A DNA stretch of 64,000 nucleotides from the NCBI RefSeq assembly GCF_051027545.1, contig NZ_CP194902.1, positions 2,976,001 through 3,040,000 of the forward strand. Reading direction: 5' to 3'. The notes under the pieces were generated by a model, which worked only from the letters and a program-made list of their open reading frames with translations, was not told the origin of the DNA and made no database searches. The position numbers were made by a program, and so were the translations under genes. Source of the stretch: Methylocaldum sp002005105. GTDB lineage: Bacteria; Pseudomonadota; Gammaproteobacteria; Methylococcales; Methylococcaceae. Below are positions 35,001 through 45,575 of the stretch, in pieces (positions within the stretch are counted from its first letter, which is position 1; every line of letters starts with the position of its first letter).

Positions 35001-35130
35001 GCCACGTATCTCACTCTTAATGAAGCTCTCAAATAAGCCGTGTTTTTCATTCGCTCGCCGTATTCAAATAAGAGCCCAGATCTTTTGGTCGTGCGTGTGC
35101 GCCGTTAAATAGGGAAAAAGGTTTCCCGCA

Positions 35131-35703
35131 ATGGGCGAGCAACTCGATGAGGAATTAGTCCGGAGGGTACAGCGAGGCGATAAAACGGCATTCGACATTC
35201 TCGTTCGAAAATACCAGTACAAAATCGCGCAGCTGATCAACCGCTATATCAAGGACCCGCACGAGGCCCTGGACGTCGCTCAGGAGTCCTTCATAAAGGC
35301 CTATCGGGCGTTGCCGAGCTTTCGCGGCGAGAGCGCTTTTTACACATGGCTGTACCGGATCGCGATCAATACGGCAAAGAATCACATTGCGATGCGCGCA
35401 CGCCGCCCTTCGGAGGACGAGATCGAAATCGAGGAGGCGGAACAATTCGAGTCCGCCGTACGTCTAAAGGATCAAGAAACCCCTGAGGGAGTAGTGTTAA
35501 GTGAGGAACTCGCTCGGGTAATCCAATTTGCGCTAGACGAGCTGCCCGAAGAACTTCGTACGGCGATAAGCTTGCGAGAGTTCGATGGCTTAAGCTACGA
35601 CGAAATCGCTCAGGTAATGAATTGTCCGGTGGGGACCGTGCGTTCACGCATTTTTCGTGCGCGCGAAGCCATCGATAAGAAATTAAAAGTTTTACTCGGT
35701 TAG
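35131..35703 (+). CDS. rpoE: RNA polymerase sigma factor RpoE (AlgU)
   Basis: A 190-residue ECF sigma factor for the envelope stress response. Region 2 reads EALDVAQESFIKAYRALPSFRGESAFYTWLYRIAINTAKN (split by me into its conserved parts: DVAQESFIKAY and FYTWLYRIAINTAKN). Region 4 has LPEELRTAISLREFDGLSYDEIA and VGTVRSRIFRAREAI. It opens a five-gene block, rpoE-rseA-rseB-rseC-mucD, in the order known for algU-mucABCD in Pseudomonas. RseA directly follows, 11 bp downstream, and should hold this sigma factor inactive at the membrane. Confidence 0.97.
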   Translation: MGEQLDEELVRRVQRGDKTAFDILVRKYQYKIAQLINRYIKDPHEALDVAQESFIKAYRALPSFRGESAFYTWLYRIAINTAKNHIAMRARRPSEDEIEIEEAEQFESAVRLKDQETPEGVVLSEELARVIQFALDELPEELRTAISLREFDGLSYDEIAQVMNCPVGTVRSRIFRAREAIDKKLKVLLG

Positions 35704-35714
35704 GGGGCAAGTCC

Positions 35715-36236
35715 ATGTCGGATGATGATCTGAGACAAAAGCTGTCATTACTGTTAGACGGAGAATTGAGTGAGAGCGATTCGCTGGCATTGATGGCTCG
35801 TATAGAGAGCGACGCCACGCTTCGAAGGCAATGGCATCGTTACCGTCTGGTCAGCGAGGTGATGCGGTCGGGAAAGGTCCTGCCCGTCGATGATCGCTTC
35901 GTGGATCAGGTTCGGGCTACTATAGCGAACGAACCGGCGATTCTTGCGCCAAGACCGGAGAAACACCGCTATCGTGAAAAAGCGGTAACGGCCGCATTAG
36001 CGGCCTCTTTGGCGGTGGTTGCGGTTTTGGTCGGGAAGTCCGTAAAGGATTATTCTCCGGTGCCTGGTCCGGAGGTGTTGGCGCAAACCGAGTTGGTCGA
36101 TCCCGATGAGGTTCGTTCAGCGCTTGATCCCCAGTTCCAGGATTATCTGGTTACGCATTACGAAACGGCTTATTTGGCAGGCGCTCCAGGTCTGTTGCCC
36201 TATGCTCGCCTGGTGACCTACGATTCTTCTCGCTAA
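35715..36236 (+). CDS. rseA: Anti-sigma-E factor RseA (MucA)
   Basis: A 173-residue single-pass inner-membrane protein. The cytoplasmic part (1-85) has the RseA fold that clamps sigma-E: LRQKLSLLLDGELSESDSLAL and ATLRRQWHRYRLVSEVMR. One membrane segment lies at about 92-108 (AALAASLAVVAVLVG). The periplasmic tail ends VTYDSSR, the part that RseB binds and site-1 proteases trim. In the classic pathway DegS/AlgW and RseP release the sigma factor; neither of these genes is in the window. Confidence 0.93.
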   Translation: MSDDDLRQKLSLLLDGELSESDSLALMARIESDATLRRQWHRYRLVSEVMRSGKVLPVDDRFVDQVRATIANEPAILAPRPEKHRYREKAVTAALAASLAVVAVLVGKSVKDYSPVPGPEVLAQTELVDPDEVRSALDPQFQDYLVTHYETAYLAGAPGLLPYARLVTYDSSR

Positions 36237-36246
36237 GTTCGAATTG

Positions 36247-37269
36247 ATGGTTTCACTTTTTGCGCTCTCTGTGGACATGCTCCGCATACGCCGAGTTTTG
36301 GCATGGCAGATTTGTCTAATGATGTTTGCAGCCGAAGCTTTGGGCGGAACCGGCGAACCTCGCCATGGTGATGCCGTCCGTTGGCTAATGGATATGCGTC
36401 AAGCCGTGACTCAGTTGAATTATCGGGGAGTAGTGGCTTATCTCAAAGATAAACACGTCGAGAGCTTTCAGCTAGTTCATGCGTTTACAGGGGGTACGGA
36501 GCACGAACGGTTGGTGTCGATGAACACTCCCTTGCGGGAAGTCGTCCGAAATGCAGAAAAAGTGTCTTGCTACTTTCCCGACACCAAAACGGTCTTTGTC
36601 GAAAATAAACCGCCAAGACGTTCGGTTTTGCTGGAGTTGCCAGAGGACTTGAAACAACTTTCACGACATTACGATTTTAAGCTTGAGGCGCAGGAATACG
36701 TTGCGCAGCGCTTGTCACAGGTCATCAGTATTGAGCCGCGAGATGACTTTCGGTACGCTCGCCGGATTTGGGTGGATTTGGAATCCAAGTTGCCGCTCAA
36801 ATTCGAGCTAATCGGCGAAAATGGCCAGGCGGTCGAGCAGATGATGTTCACGTCGCTGAGTATCGAGGAAATCATCCCGGACTCCGAACTGAATGCATCC
36901 ACAAAGGTCGATGCTTTTACTTGGCAGGTTAATCGGCGTGAGGCGATGCCGCTCAGGTCGTTGAAATGGGCGCTTAGAAGCGTGCCAGATGGGTTTCAAA
37001 TGATTTCGTATACTCGGCTGATTCGTACGCCGACAGAGCATCCGGTAGAACATATCTTGTTGAGTGACGGTTTTTCTTCTGTTTCAATTTACATTGATGA
37101 GTTAGGAGGCGATATCGTCAAGGGACATCAGAAGAAAGTCGGTGCCATAAATGCGCATTCTCGTAAGATCGATCGCTATCTGGTCACCGTGATGGGCGAA
37201 GTTCCCGCCAAAACCGTGCAAGCCATCGCAGGGGGCGTGCATCTTCAAGTGAATGACGCCCATGATTGA
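36247..37269 (+). CDS. rseB: Sigma-E regulatory protein RseB (MucB)
   Basis: A periplasmic protein of about 340 residues that binds the RseA tail and shields it from proteolysis until lipid or LPS signals arrive. The chosen ATG is 36247; ATG 36277 (MLRIRRVLAWQICLMMF) is also plausible and gives a tidier signal peptide. Family marks are DMRQAVTQLNYRGVVAYL, HERLVSMNTPLREVVR, the N-terminal LolA-like domain (to about 190), and the C-terminal VDAFTWQVNRREAMPL and GVHLQVN. It overlaps rseC by 17 bases. Confidence 0.93.
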   Translation: MVSLFALSVDMLRIRRVLAWQICLMMFAAEALGGTGEPRHGDAVRWLMDMRQAVTQLNYRGVVAYLKDKHVESFQLVHAFTGGTEHERLVSMNTPLREVVRNAEKVSCYFPDTKTVFVENKPPRRSVLLELPEDLKQLSRHYDFKLEAQEYVAQRLSQVISIEPRDDFRYARRIWVDLESKLPLKFELIGENGQAVEQMMFTSLSIEEIIPDSELNASTKVDAFTWQVNRREAMPLRSLKWALRSVPDGFQMISYTRLIRTPTEHPVEHILLSDGFSSVSIYIDELGGDIVKGHQKKVGAINAHSRKIDRYLVTVMGEVPAKTVQAIAGGVHLQVNDAHD

Positions 37270-37702
37270 GGAAGAAGCAGTCGTCTTACACACGGAAGCC
37301 GAAAAAGTTTGGGTCGAAAAGCCGCGCAAATCGGCGTGTGGCGGATGTTCGCAGCAATGCGCGTCTGGCGTGGTGGACGAGTACCTCGGGGCACCGAAAA
37401 TTCGGTTACAGGTATTTTCCCCAATCGAAGTTCATGTGGGTGATCGTGTTGTGCTCGGAATTCAGGAGGACGCCCTGGTAAAGGGGTCCCTATGGGCATA
37501 CTTGATTCCTTTGTTGGGCTTATTTTTTGGCGCGGTATTGGGAGACATCGTCGCGTCCTCGCTAAGACCAGCTATTTCCAGCGACGGGGCCAGCGCATTC
37601 GGAGGCGTAACTGGCCTGATTTTGTCTTTTGTCCTTTTGAAGTTCACAGGGGTTCTTTCTCGCGAAAAACTGCACCCCGTGATACTCCGTAAACTTAGCT
37701 GA
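37253..37702 (+). CDS. rseC: SoxR-reducing / sigma-E regulator RseC (MucC)
   Basis: A 149-residue inner-membrane protein. The N-terminal part carries a Cys cluster, CGGCSQQC, typical of RseC. Two membrane segments follow at about 83-103 and 115-135. The first ATG (37253) or the second (37262, MIEEEAVVLHTEAEKVW, closer to the known family start) may be used; both overlap the rseB stop. RseC modulates sigma-E and also reduces SoxR in some bacteria. It sits between rseB and mucD as in other Gammaproteobacteria. Confidence 0.9.
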   Translation: MTPMIEEEAVVLHTEAEKVWVEKPRKSACGGCSQQCASGVVDEYLGAPKIRLQVFSPIEVHVGDRVVLGIQEDALVKGSLWAYLIPLLGLFFGAVLGDIVASSLRPAISSDGASAFGGVTGLILSFVLLKFTGVLSREKLHPVILRKLS

Positions 37703-37757
37703 TATCAAATCCGCTTTTAAATCCATGCTTAGGTCCGTGAAGACTTGGGAGTTTCGT

Positions 37758-39164
37758 ATGCTTAAAACCAGGTGGATAGCCCTCGTGCTTTGTTTCCTTC
37801 TCATAGGGCTTTCGTCTCAGGGAGTCCTTGCTCAGCTTCCCGACTTCACCGGCTTAGTCGAGAAAAACAGCGCGGCGGTCGTAAATATTAGTACCTCTCA
37901 GAAAGTGAGCGCTACTGAGCCCCAGTTGCCGGAAGGGATCGAAATACCGGAAGGAACGCCATTTGACGATTTCTTTCGTCGCTTCTTTGGCGAAGGTGGT
38001 GGCCAGCCGAGTGAGGTGAAATCTTTGGGATCGGGCTTCATCGTTTCGGACGATGGTTATGTCTTGACCAATCACCACGTTGTCAAGGATGCCGACGAAA
38101 TCGTCGTGCGATTGCAAGATCGCCGAGAATTGGTGGCCAAAGTCGTCGGATCGGATAAGCGCAGCGATATCGCGTTGCTGAAGATAGAGGCTGATCATTT
38201 GCCAGTCGTAAGAATGGGGTCGGCCGATAAACTGAAAGTGGGTGAATGGGTATTGGCTATCGGTTCACCCTTCGGCTTCGATCATTCGGTGACGGCGGGC
38301 ATCGTCAGCGCCAAGGGCCGAAGTCTCCCGAGCGATAACTATGTGCCTTTCATTCAGACCGACGTGGCCATCAATCCGGGCAACTCCGGTGGCCCTTTGT
38401 TCAATCTCGAGGGCGAGGTGGTCGGCGTCAACTCTCAGATTTACAGCCGTACCGGCGGCTTCATGGGATTGTCGTTCGCTATTCCGATCGAAGTCGCCAT
38501 GCAGGTGGTCGAACAATTGAAATCGCAGGGCCATGTGTCGCGGGGCTGGCTGGGCGTGCAGGTACAGGACGTCACGCGCGAGTTGGCCGAATCTTTCGGG
38601 ATGAAGAAGCCGCAGGGAGCTCTGGTATCTAGAGTATTGTCGAAGAGTCCAGCCGAGGCGGGAGGCATCCAGGTCGGTGACGTCATTATCGAGTTCAACG
38701 GACAGGAGGTCGTTGGTTCGTCGTCGCTACCGCCAATGGTAGGTATGACCAAAGTGGGGGAAACGGCAGCGGTCAAAATCATCCGTCAAGGTTCGACCCG
38801 TGATGTAAAGATCAAAATTGGCACCTTGCCCGAGGATGAGGGAGTGCTCTTGGGGGCCGAGGAGGCTCCGGGGGCTCAGACGTTCGACCGTTTGGGGCTT
38901 AGCGTATCCAATTTGACGGTGGAGCAGCGAGAACAATTGGAAGTTCCGCGGCATGGCGTGCTGGTACAAGCGGTCAACCCGGGGCCCGCCTACGATGCGG
39001 GTATACGCCGTGGCGATGTGATTCTTCGTATTCAGGACCAAGTCGTCAAAGACGTAAACCATTTCAATGAGGTTGTGAAGGAGTTGCCAAAAGGCAAATC
39101 GCTTGCGGTGCTGGTCCAGCGACGCGGCGGCTCATTGTTCCTGGCCTTGAAGCTCAAGGATTGA
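37758..39164 (+). CDS. mucD: Periplasmic serine protease MucD (DegP/HtrA family)
   Basis: From ATG 37758 (MLKTRWIALVLCFLLIG) the protein has a signal peptide ending GVLA and is about 468 residues. The trypsin-like domain shows the catalytic His in LTNHHVVKDADE, Asp in RSDIALLKIE and Ser in NPGNSGGPLFNL, followed by two PDZ domains (VSRGWLGVQVQDVTRELAES onward, and RHGVLVQAVNPGPAYDAGI). It degrades misfolded envelope proteins and closes the sigma-E operon, as in Pseudomonas. It is 4 bases from lepA. Confidence 0.96.
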   Translation: MLKTRWIALVLCFLLIGLSSQGVLAQLPDFTGLVEKNSAAVVNISTSQKVSATEPQLPEGIEIPEGTPFDDFFRRFFGEGGGQPSEVKSLGSGFIVSDDGYVLTNHHVVKDADEIVVRLQDRRELVAKVVGSDKRSDIALLKIEADHLPVVRMGSADKLKVGEWVLAIGSPFGFDHSVTAGIVSAKGRSLPSDNYVPFIQTDVAINPGNSGGPLFNLEGEVVGVNSQIYSRTGGFMGLSFAIPIEVAMQVVEQLKSQGHVSRGWLGVQVQDVTRELAESFGMKKPQGALVSRVLSKSPAEAGGIQVGDVIIEFNGQEVVGSSSLPPMVGMTKVGETAAVKIIRQGSTRDVKIKIGTLPEDEGVLLGAEEAPGAQTFDRLGLSVSNLTVEQREQLEVPRHGVLVQAVNPGPAYDAGIRRGDVILRIQDQVVKDVNHFNEVVKELPKGKSLAVLVQRRGGSLFLALKLKD

Positions 39165-39168
39165 GGCC

Positions 39169-40974
<1,806 letters not shown>

Positions 40975-41002
40975 TACCGAAAAACAACAAAAGACCCAGC
41001 TT

Positions 41003-41776
41003 ATGGATTTCGATTTTTCGTTTTTTTTGGTCATGGCTACCGCCCTGACCGGGATCATTTGGGGCGGTTACGCGTTGCTGCGGCGCTTTCAGCCGGCTAC
41101 GGCTTCGGCGAAAGAGCCGATTATCGTGGAATATGCTCGTTCGTTTTTTCCGATCGTTCTGATCGTACTTTTGCTGCGATCGTTCTTGGTGGAGCCATTC
41201 CGTATCCCTTCGGGTTCCATGATGCCGACTCTGCTCATCGGCGATTTCATTCTCGTCAATAAATACACCTACGGTATTCGTCTTCCGGTTTTGAACACGA
41301 AGATCGTCGAGATGGGCGAGCCTGAGCGGGGCGATATCGTGGTATTCCGTTTTCCGAAAGACCCGAAGGTGGATTACATCAAGCGGGTTATCGGTTTGCC
41401 TGGCGACCGCATCGCGTATTACAACAAACAGCTTTACGTAAACGGAGAAGCCATCAAGCAAACAGCCATCGCCGAATATCAAGGCGTGGGGCAGGGCAGC
41501 GTCATGAACGGTGCGCGCCTTTTAAGCGAAGACTTGAAAGGGGTTAATCACGACATCCTGATTCGAGAAGGCCAACCTTCGGTGCAGGGGGAATTTACGG
41601 TACCCGAAGGTCAGTATTTCGTCATGGGCGATAATCGCGACAACAGCAACGATAGCCGGTACTGGGGTACCGTGCCGGAAAGCCATTTAGTCGGAAAAGC
41701 GTTTTTCATTTGGATGAGTTGGGACTGGGAGAACGGCGGCATCGCATTTGATCGTCTCGGTACTATATTGAATTAG
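41003..41776 (+). CDS. lepB: Signal peptidase I
   Basis: LepB cleaves signal peptides at the inner membrane. The 257-residue protein has two N-terminal membrane segments (about 5-22 and 47-65). The catalytic Ser72 lies in IPSGSMMPTL and the catalytic Lys127 in YIKRVIGLPGDRI. The box E motif is MGDNRDNSNDSRYWG. It should process the exported proteins of this window, such as the Spy-like protein. The gene lies between lepA and the DUF4845 gene, the usual gammaproteobacterial order. Confidence 0.97.
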   Translation: MDFDFSFFLVMATALTGIIWGGYALLRRFQPATASAKEPIIVEYARSFFPIVLIVLLLRSFLVEPFRIPSGSMMPTLLIGDFILVNKYTYGIRLPVLNTKIVEMGEPERGDIVVFRFPKDPKVDYIKRVIGLPGDRIAYYNKQLYVNGEAIKQTAIAEYQGVGQGSVMNGARLLSEDLKGVNHDILIREGQPSVQGEFTVPEGQYFVMGDNRDNSNDSRYWGTVPESHLVGKAFFIWMSWDWENGGIAFDRLGTILN

Positions 41777-41822
41777 TGGTTCTAGTACCGAAACTATCCG
41801 AAAACTCCCGGAGTACGCGAAA

Positions 41823-42200
41823 ATGGCTAATGTCCCTTCCCGGCAGAGCGGTCTGACGCTTATCGGCTTTTTGTTCGTTCTATTCTTAATCGGTTTTTTC
41901 TCCTTGCTTGTACTCAAGATCGGCCCGGTGTATCTGGAGCACTATAAGATCGTGTCGTCGCTTGAATCGCTCAAGAAAGATAACGATCTCGCTTCGAAAA
42001 CCAGAGACGAAATCTTGACTCTCCTGCAGAAACGCTGGGAGATCAACATGGTCGAACGGGTATCGACCAAAGATGTGAAGATCATTAAGGAGGGATCTTA
42101 TCTAAAGATTGAAATAGCTTATGACGTCGCCGAGCATCTTTTTGGAAACGTGGATGCTTTGCTGCACTTTAACGATCTTATCGAGGTCGGATCGAATTGA
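41823..42200 (+). CDS. DUF4845 domain protein, single-pass
   Basis: A 125-residue protein with an N-terminal prepilin-like hydrophobic segment (SGLTLIGFLFVLFLIGFFSLLVLKIGPVYLEHY) and a small soluble domain (MVERVSTKDVKII, YLKIEIAYDVAEHLFGNVDALL). This matches DUF4845, found between lepB and rnc in many Gammaproteobacteria. Function is unknown. A hairpin of 8 bp follows before rnc. Confidence 0.9.
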   Translation: MANVPSRQSGLTLIGFLFVLFLIGFFSLLVLKIGPVYLEHYKIVSSLESLKKDNDLASKTRDEILTLLQKRWEINMVERVSTKDVKIIKEGSYLKIEIAYDVAEHLFGNVDALLHFNDLIEVGSN

Positions 42201-42240
42201 TGAAGAGCGTTTCTAGTTACTGCTTTCTGTGTGCTTGCCA

Positions 42241-42260
42241 TCCGCGTCAAATGACGCGGA
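42241..42260 (+). promoter_or_regulatory. Hairpin in the rnc leader
   Basis: TCCGCGTC (42241-42248) and GACGCGGA (42253-42260) form a perfect 8-bp stem with loop AAAT, 54 bases before the rnc start. No T run follows. It might be an attenuator, an mRNA stabiliser, or an autoregulatory site; in Escherichia coli RNase III cuts its own leader, but that stem is longer. Confidence 0.5.
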
Positions 42261-42314
42261 CCCGCATAAATCGGTTGTTTCTCCGAGCTGTCACTCACTC
42301 GGACAGGTCGTTAT

Positions 42315-43037
42315 GTGCTTAACTCGTATCCCGCCGGTGGACTCGTGATTTTGGAACCGGAAAAGATCGCCAAAAAACTGGGCTTGCATTTCAAGAATCC
42401 CGCCTTGGTCAAGAGAGCCTTGACTCATCGGAGTGCTGAGAGCGAGAACAATGAGCGGCTCGAATTTTTGGGCGACTCCGTGCTCGGGTTTGTGATCGCG
42501 GAAAGGCTTTATGACAAGTTCGCGGAGGCGGACGAAGGCGTGCTCAGCCGGTTGCGCGCGACTCTCGTGAATCAAAGCTCTTTGGCGGAATTGGCGCGTA
42601 AATTAAATCTGGGGGATTACTTAGTTCTGGGGTCGGGCGAATTGAAGAGCGGCGGATATCGGCGCGACTCGATTTTGTCCGACGCGCTGGAGGCCGTCAT
42701 TGGCGCTCTGCTTATCGATCAAGGGATGGATGCCTGTCGGGAGTGGATTTTAAACCTCTTTGCCGAGCCGATAGACCGTCTTTCGCTGCGGGATTGGAAA
42801 AAGGATCCGAAGACCCGATTACAAGAATTGATGCAAGCGCGAGGACTCGAATTGCCTACCTATACCCTCAAAACGGTCATCGGTCAGCCGCACGACCAGA
42901 GCTTTTGCGTGGAGTGCCGCGTGTCGCTGATCCCGGTTTCCTGCGAGGGCGTAGGGCCTTCCCGGAAAAAGGCCGAACAGCAAGCGGCAGAAAAGATGCT
43001 GACTGTGCTGGCGGAAAAACTGGGGCTCAAACCATGA
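42315..43037 (+). CDS. rnc: Ribonuclease III
   Basis: RNase III cuts double-stranded RNA in rRNA and mRNA maturation. The 240-residue protein has the catalytic signature NERLEFLGDSVLGFVIAERLY and the second acidic site DALEAVIGAL, then a dsRBD (DPKTRLQELMQARGLELPTYTL, GVGPSRKKAEQQAAEKML). The start is GTG 42315 with AGG seven bases upstream; GTG 42345 is an alternative that gives the common N-terminus. era overlaps by ATGA, so the two are coupled, as in Escherichia coli. Confidence 0.97.
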   Translation: MLNSYPAGGLVILEPEKIAKKLGLHFKNPALVKRALTHRSAESENNERLEFLGDSVLGFVIAERLYDKFAEADEGVLSRLRATLVNQSSLAELARKLNLGDYLVLGSGELKSGGYRRDSILSDALEAVIGALLIDQGMDACREWILNLFAEPIDRLSLRDWKKDPKTRLQELMQARGLELPTYTLKTVIGQPHDQSFCVECRVSLIPVSCEGVGPSRKKAEQQAAEKMLTVLAEKLGLKP

Positions 43038-43915
43038 AAGCAGGCTTTGTCGCGCTCGTGGGGCGCCCGAACGTCGGTAAATCTACCCTCCTCAATCATC
43101 TGGTCGGACAAAAAATCAGCATCACGTCCCGCCGGCCGCAGACGACGCGGCATCGGATTTGCGGTATCAAGACCACCAGAGACGGACAGATTGTTTTTGT
43201 CGATACTCCGGGCATTCATGCCAGCCAAAAGCGGGCGATGAATCGCTACCTCAACCGCGCAGCGGTCTCCGCCCTGCTTGACGTCGATGTGATTGTCTGG
43301 CTCATCGACAGACCGATGTGGCTTTCCGAAGACGAGTTGGTCCTGGAGAGGATCAAGTCTGCAGGGGTGCCTGTCATCTTGGTCATCAATAAAGTCGACA
43401 GGCTCGAGGATAAGGCGCTTTTATTGCCTTTTATGGAAGAGGCGGCGGCTCGCCACTCGTTTGCCGATTTGGTTCCGGTTTCCGCCTTAAAGGGCACGAA
43501 TCTGGACGTTTTGGAGCGGAAGATCATCGAACTCTTGCCGGAGGGCGAACCGATTTATCCGGAAGATCAAATCACCGACAAGCCGGAGCGTTTTTTTGCC
43601 GCCGAAGTCATTCGGGAAAAATTGCTTCGTTCGCTGTCCCAGGAGGTGCCTCATGCGCTGACGGTGGAGATCGAGCAATTCAAGCTCGAGGGCGGATTGA
43701 CGCGAATCAGTGCGGTGATTTGGGTCGAGCGCGAGGGTCAGAAGGCAATCGTCATCGGCCGCAGCGGCGAAGTGCTCAAGAAGGTCGGCGAGCGGGCGCG
43801 GCATGAACTGGAACGTTTGCTCGATTGCAAGGTTTACCTGGAGCTTTGGGTTAAGGTCAAGAAAGGTTGGTCGGATGACGAGCGTGCTTTGCACAGCCTC
43901 GGCTACAGCGAATGA
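43034..43915 (+). CDS. era: GTPase Era
   Basis: Era binds 16S rRNA near its 3' end and checks 30S assembly. From ATG 43034 the protein is 293 residues, with G1 GRPNVGKSTLLNHLVG, switch RPQTTRHRICGI, G3 DTPGIH, G4 NKVDRL and a KH domain at the end (GRSGEVLKKVGERARHELERLLDCKVYLELWVKVKKGW). An earlier in-frame start lies within rnc and adds an unrelated 97 residues, so it is rejected. It overlaps recO by 41 bases. Confidence 0.97.
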   Translation: MKAGFVALVGRPNVGKSTLLNHLVGQKISITSRRPQTTRHRICGIKTTRDGQIVFVDTPGIHASQKRAMNRYLNRAAVSALLDVDVIVWLIDRPMWLSEDELVLERIKSAGVPVILVINKVDRLEDKALLLPFMEEAAARHSFADLVPVSALKGTNLDVLERKIIELLPEGEPIYPEDQITDKPERFFAAEVIREKLLRSLSQEVPHALTVEIEQFKLEGGLTRISAVIWVEREGQKAIVIGRSGEVLKKVGERARHELERLLDCKVYLELWVKVKKGWSDDERALHSLGYSE

Positions 43916-44660
43916 CGCGAGCAAGGGTGCTTCTCGGGACTTCCAAGGCCGCATCTCGCTGCAGAACGGATTCGTCCTTCACAGTAGACCTTATCGCGAA
44001 TCAAGCCTTCTTCTCGACGTATTTACATTGGATTTCGGTCGCCTTCGCCTGCTGGCAAAAGGTGCGCGCAAGAGCAAAAGAGGATTGCATTCTCTACTTC
44101 AGCCATTCGTTCAATTGCGTCTTTCCTGGGCGGGAAAAGGCGATCTACCAGTCTTGACGGCTGCGGAATCCATCGGAGGAACCAGCATCAAGTTGAGCGG
44201 GCCCAAGCTGTTCTGCGGATTTTATGTGAACGAGTTGCTTCTCAATTTTCTCCCTTCCCGCGATCCTCATCCGGAAGTATTCGATCTATATCGGAATACC
44301 TTGGATCAACTCGCGGCAGATGACGGCATGGAACGGATTCTAAGATTATTCGAAGTCTCTCTGCTGGGCGAGATGGGTTACGGTATGGCCTTTGATCGGG
44401 AGGCAACGTCCGGGCAACCGATCGATCCGGCAAAAAGATATGTGTACAGAATTGAGGAAGGTCCGGTAGAGAACGATGAAAGGGCTGCGGATTCGGTCGG
44501 AGGCGCCACCTTGCTTGCATTGGATCGGAAGACGCTGAACGATCCGGATGAACTTCAAGAGGCGAAGCATCTGATGCGACGAGTAATCAATTATTATCTC
44601 AACGGAAAATCTCTTAAAAGCCGGGACTTTTTCAAGCAAGTCACAAAAAGCAGACCATGA
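43875..44660 (+). CDS. recO: DNA repair protein RecO
   Basis: RecO helps RecA load onto SSB-coated single strands in the RecFOR pathway. From ATG 43875 (MTSVLCTASATANDAS) the protein is 261 residues. The OB domain shows GFVLHSRPYRESSLLLDVFTLDFGRLRLLAKGARKSKRG, then LSWAGKGDLPVLTAAE and the helical part CGFYVNELLLNFLPSRDPHPEVFDLY. The C-terminal zinc motif of some RecO is absent, as in Escherichia coli. The start lies 41 bases inside era, and the stop overlaps pdxJ by ATGA. Confidence 0.92.
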   Translation: MTSVLCTASATANDASKGASRDFQGRISLQNGFVLHSRPYRESSLLLDVFTLDFGRLRLLAKGARKSKRGLHSLLQPFVQLRLSWAGKGDLPVLTAAESIGGTSIKLSGPKLFCGFYVNELLLNFLPSRDPHPEVFDLYRNTLDQLAADDGMERILRLFEVSLLGEMGYGMAFDREATSGQPIDPAKRYVYRIEEGPVENDERAADSVGGATLLALDRKTLNDPDELQEAKHLMRRVINYYLNGKSLKSRDFFKQVTKSRP

Positions 44661-45412
44661 TGACGACCTCTCGCCCTATCTTACTCGGCGTAAACATCGA
44701 TCATATCGCCACCATTCGACAGGCTCGGCGTACCAAATACCCCGAAGTGATCCAGGCGGCCTTGCTCGCGGAGCAAGCTGGCGCCGACGGTATTACCGCT
44801 CATCTTCGCGAGGATCGCCGGCATATTCAGGACAGAGACATCGGATTGTTGCGAGAGATGATCGAGACCCGTCTAAACCTGGAAATGGCGGTAACCGATG
44901 AGATGGTCGCTATCGCAAAAACCGTGCGGCCACAAGCGTGCTGCCTGGTTCCGGAGCGACGCGAAGAATTGACCACGGAGGGTGGTCTGGATGTGTCCGG
45001 AAATTTCGAACGAATTCGTGCCGCTTGCGAAACGCTGGGCGAAGCCGGGGTGGAGGTCTCCCTGTTCATCGACGCCGATTTTCGGCAGATCGAAGCGGCA
45101 GCGAAAACCGGTGCTCCCGTGATCGAATTACACACGGGCCACTATGCCGATGCCGCTTCGAACAAGGAAAGTAAAGATGAGTTTCACCGCTTAGCACGGG
45201 CGGCAGAGTATGCATCCGGAATCGGCCTCAGAGTGAATGCGGGGCATGGATTGAATTATCACAACGTAGGGGAAATTTGCCGCATTCCCCAAGTCGAGGA
45301 GCTCAATATCGGGCATTCCATCGTGGCGAGGGCGCTGTTCGTCGGGCTGGAGCGAGCGGTGAGCGAGATGAAGCGGGCGATGGTATCGTCGCGCTTATCA
45401 ATTGACCCATAG
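44657..45412 (+). CDS. pdxJ: Pyridoxine 5'-phosphate synthase
   Basis: PdxJ joins 1-deoxyxylulose 5-phosphate with 3-amino-2-oxopropyl phosphate to make pyridoxine 5'-phosphate. The 251-residue TIM barrel carries LGVNIDHIATIRQARRT, ADGITAHLREDRRHIQDRD, KPQACCLVPERREELTTEGGLDV and VNAGHGLNYHNV. The His and Glu active-site residues are in place. It closes the rnc-era-recO-pdxJ operon, the usual gammaproteobacterial arrangement. Confidence 0.97.
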   Translation: MMTTSRPILLGVNIDHIATIRQARRTKYPEVIQAALLAEQAGADGITAHLREDRRHIQDRDIGLLREMIETRLNLEMAVTDEMVAIAKTVRPQACCLVPERREELTTEGGLDVSGNFERIRAACETLGEAGVEVSLFIDADFRQIEAAAKTGAPVIELHTGHYADAASNKESKDEFHRLARAAEYASGIGLRVNAGHGLNYHNVGEICRIPQVEELNIGHSIVARALFVGLERAVSEMKRAMVSSRLSIDP

Positions 45413-45575
45413 GGCTTATTCTGCCATAGTTGAACAGCTATCGAATCGAACAACTGGTCCGCTTTCTCGCATTCCGTCGTAATCGAGATGGCGCGTGGTG
45501 TAGAGAATGCTCGGGGCCCAAATCAAATATAACGATGGTTCGCGATAGCTGGGGCAGCATAGCGGAGGAGATGGG

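Larger units (their letters stand above)
34776..35130. other. Divergent regulatory region, nadB / rpoE
   Basis: A 355-bp gap. It contains a sigma-70-type promoter candidate at 34911-34939 and a palindrome at 34981-35000, both described separately. No clear sigma-E box (GGAACTT and TCnnA) is seen upstream of rpoE. No gene is supported. Confidence 0.5.

Noticed and set aside
42743..43033. Upstream extension of Era by 97 residues
   Set aside because: It lies wholly within rnc; MKAGFVALVGRPNVGKS is the family start.
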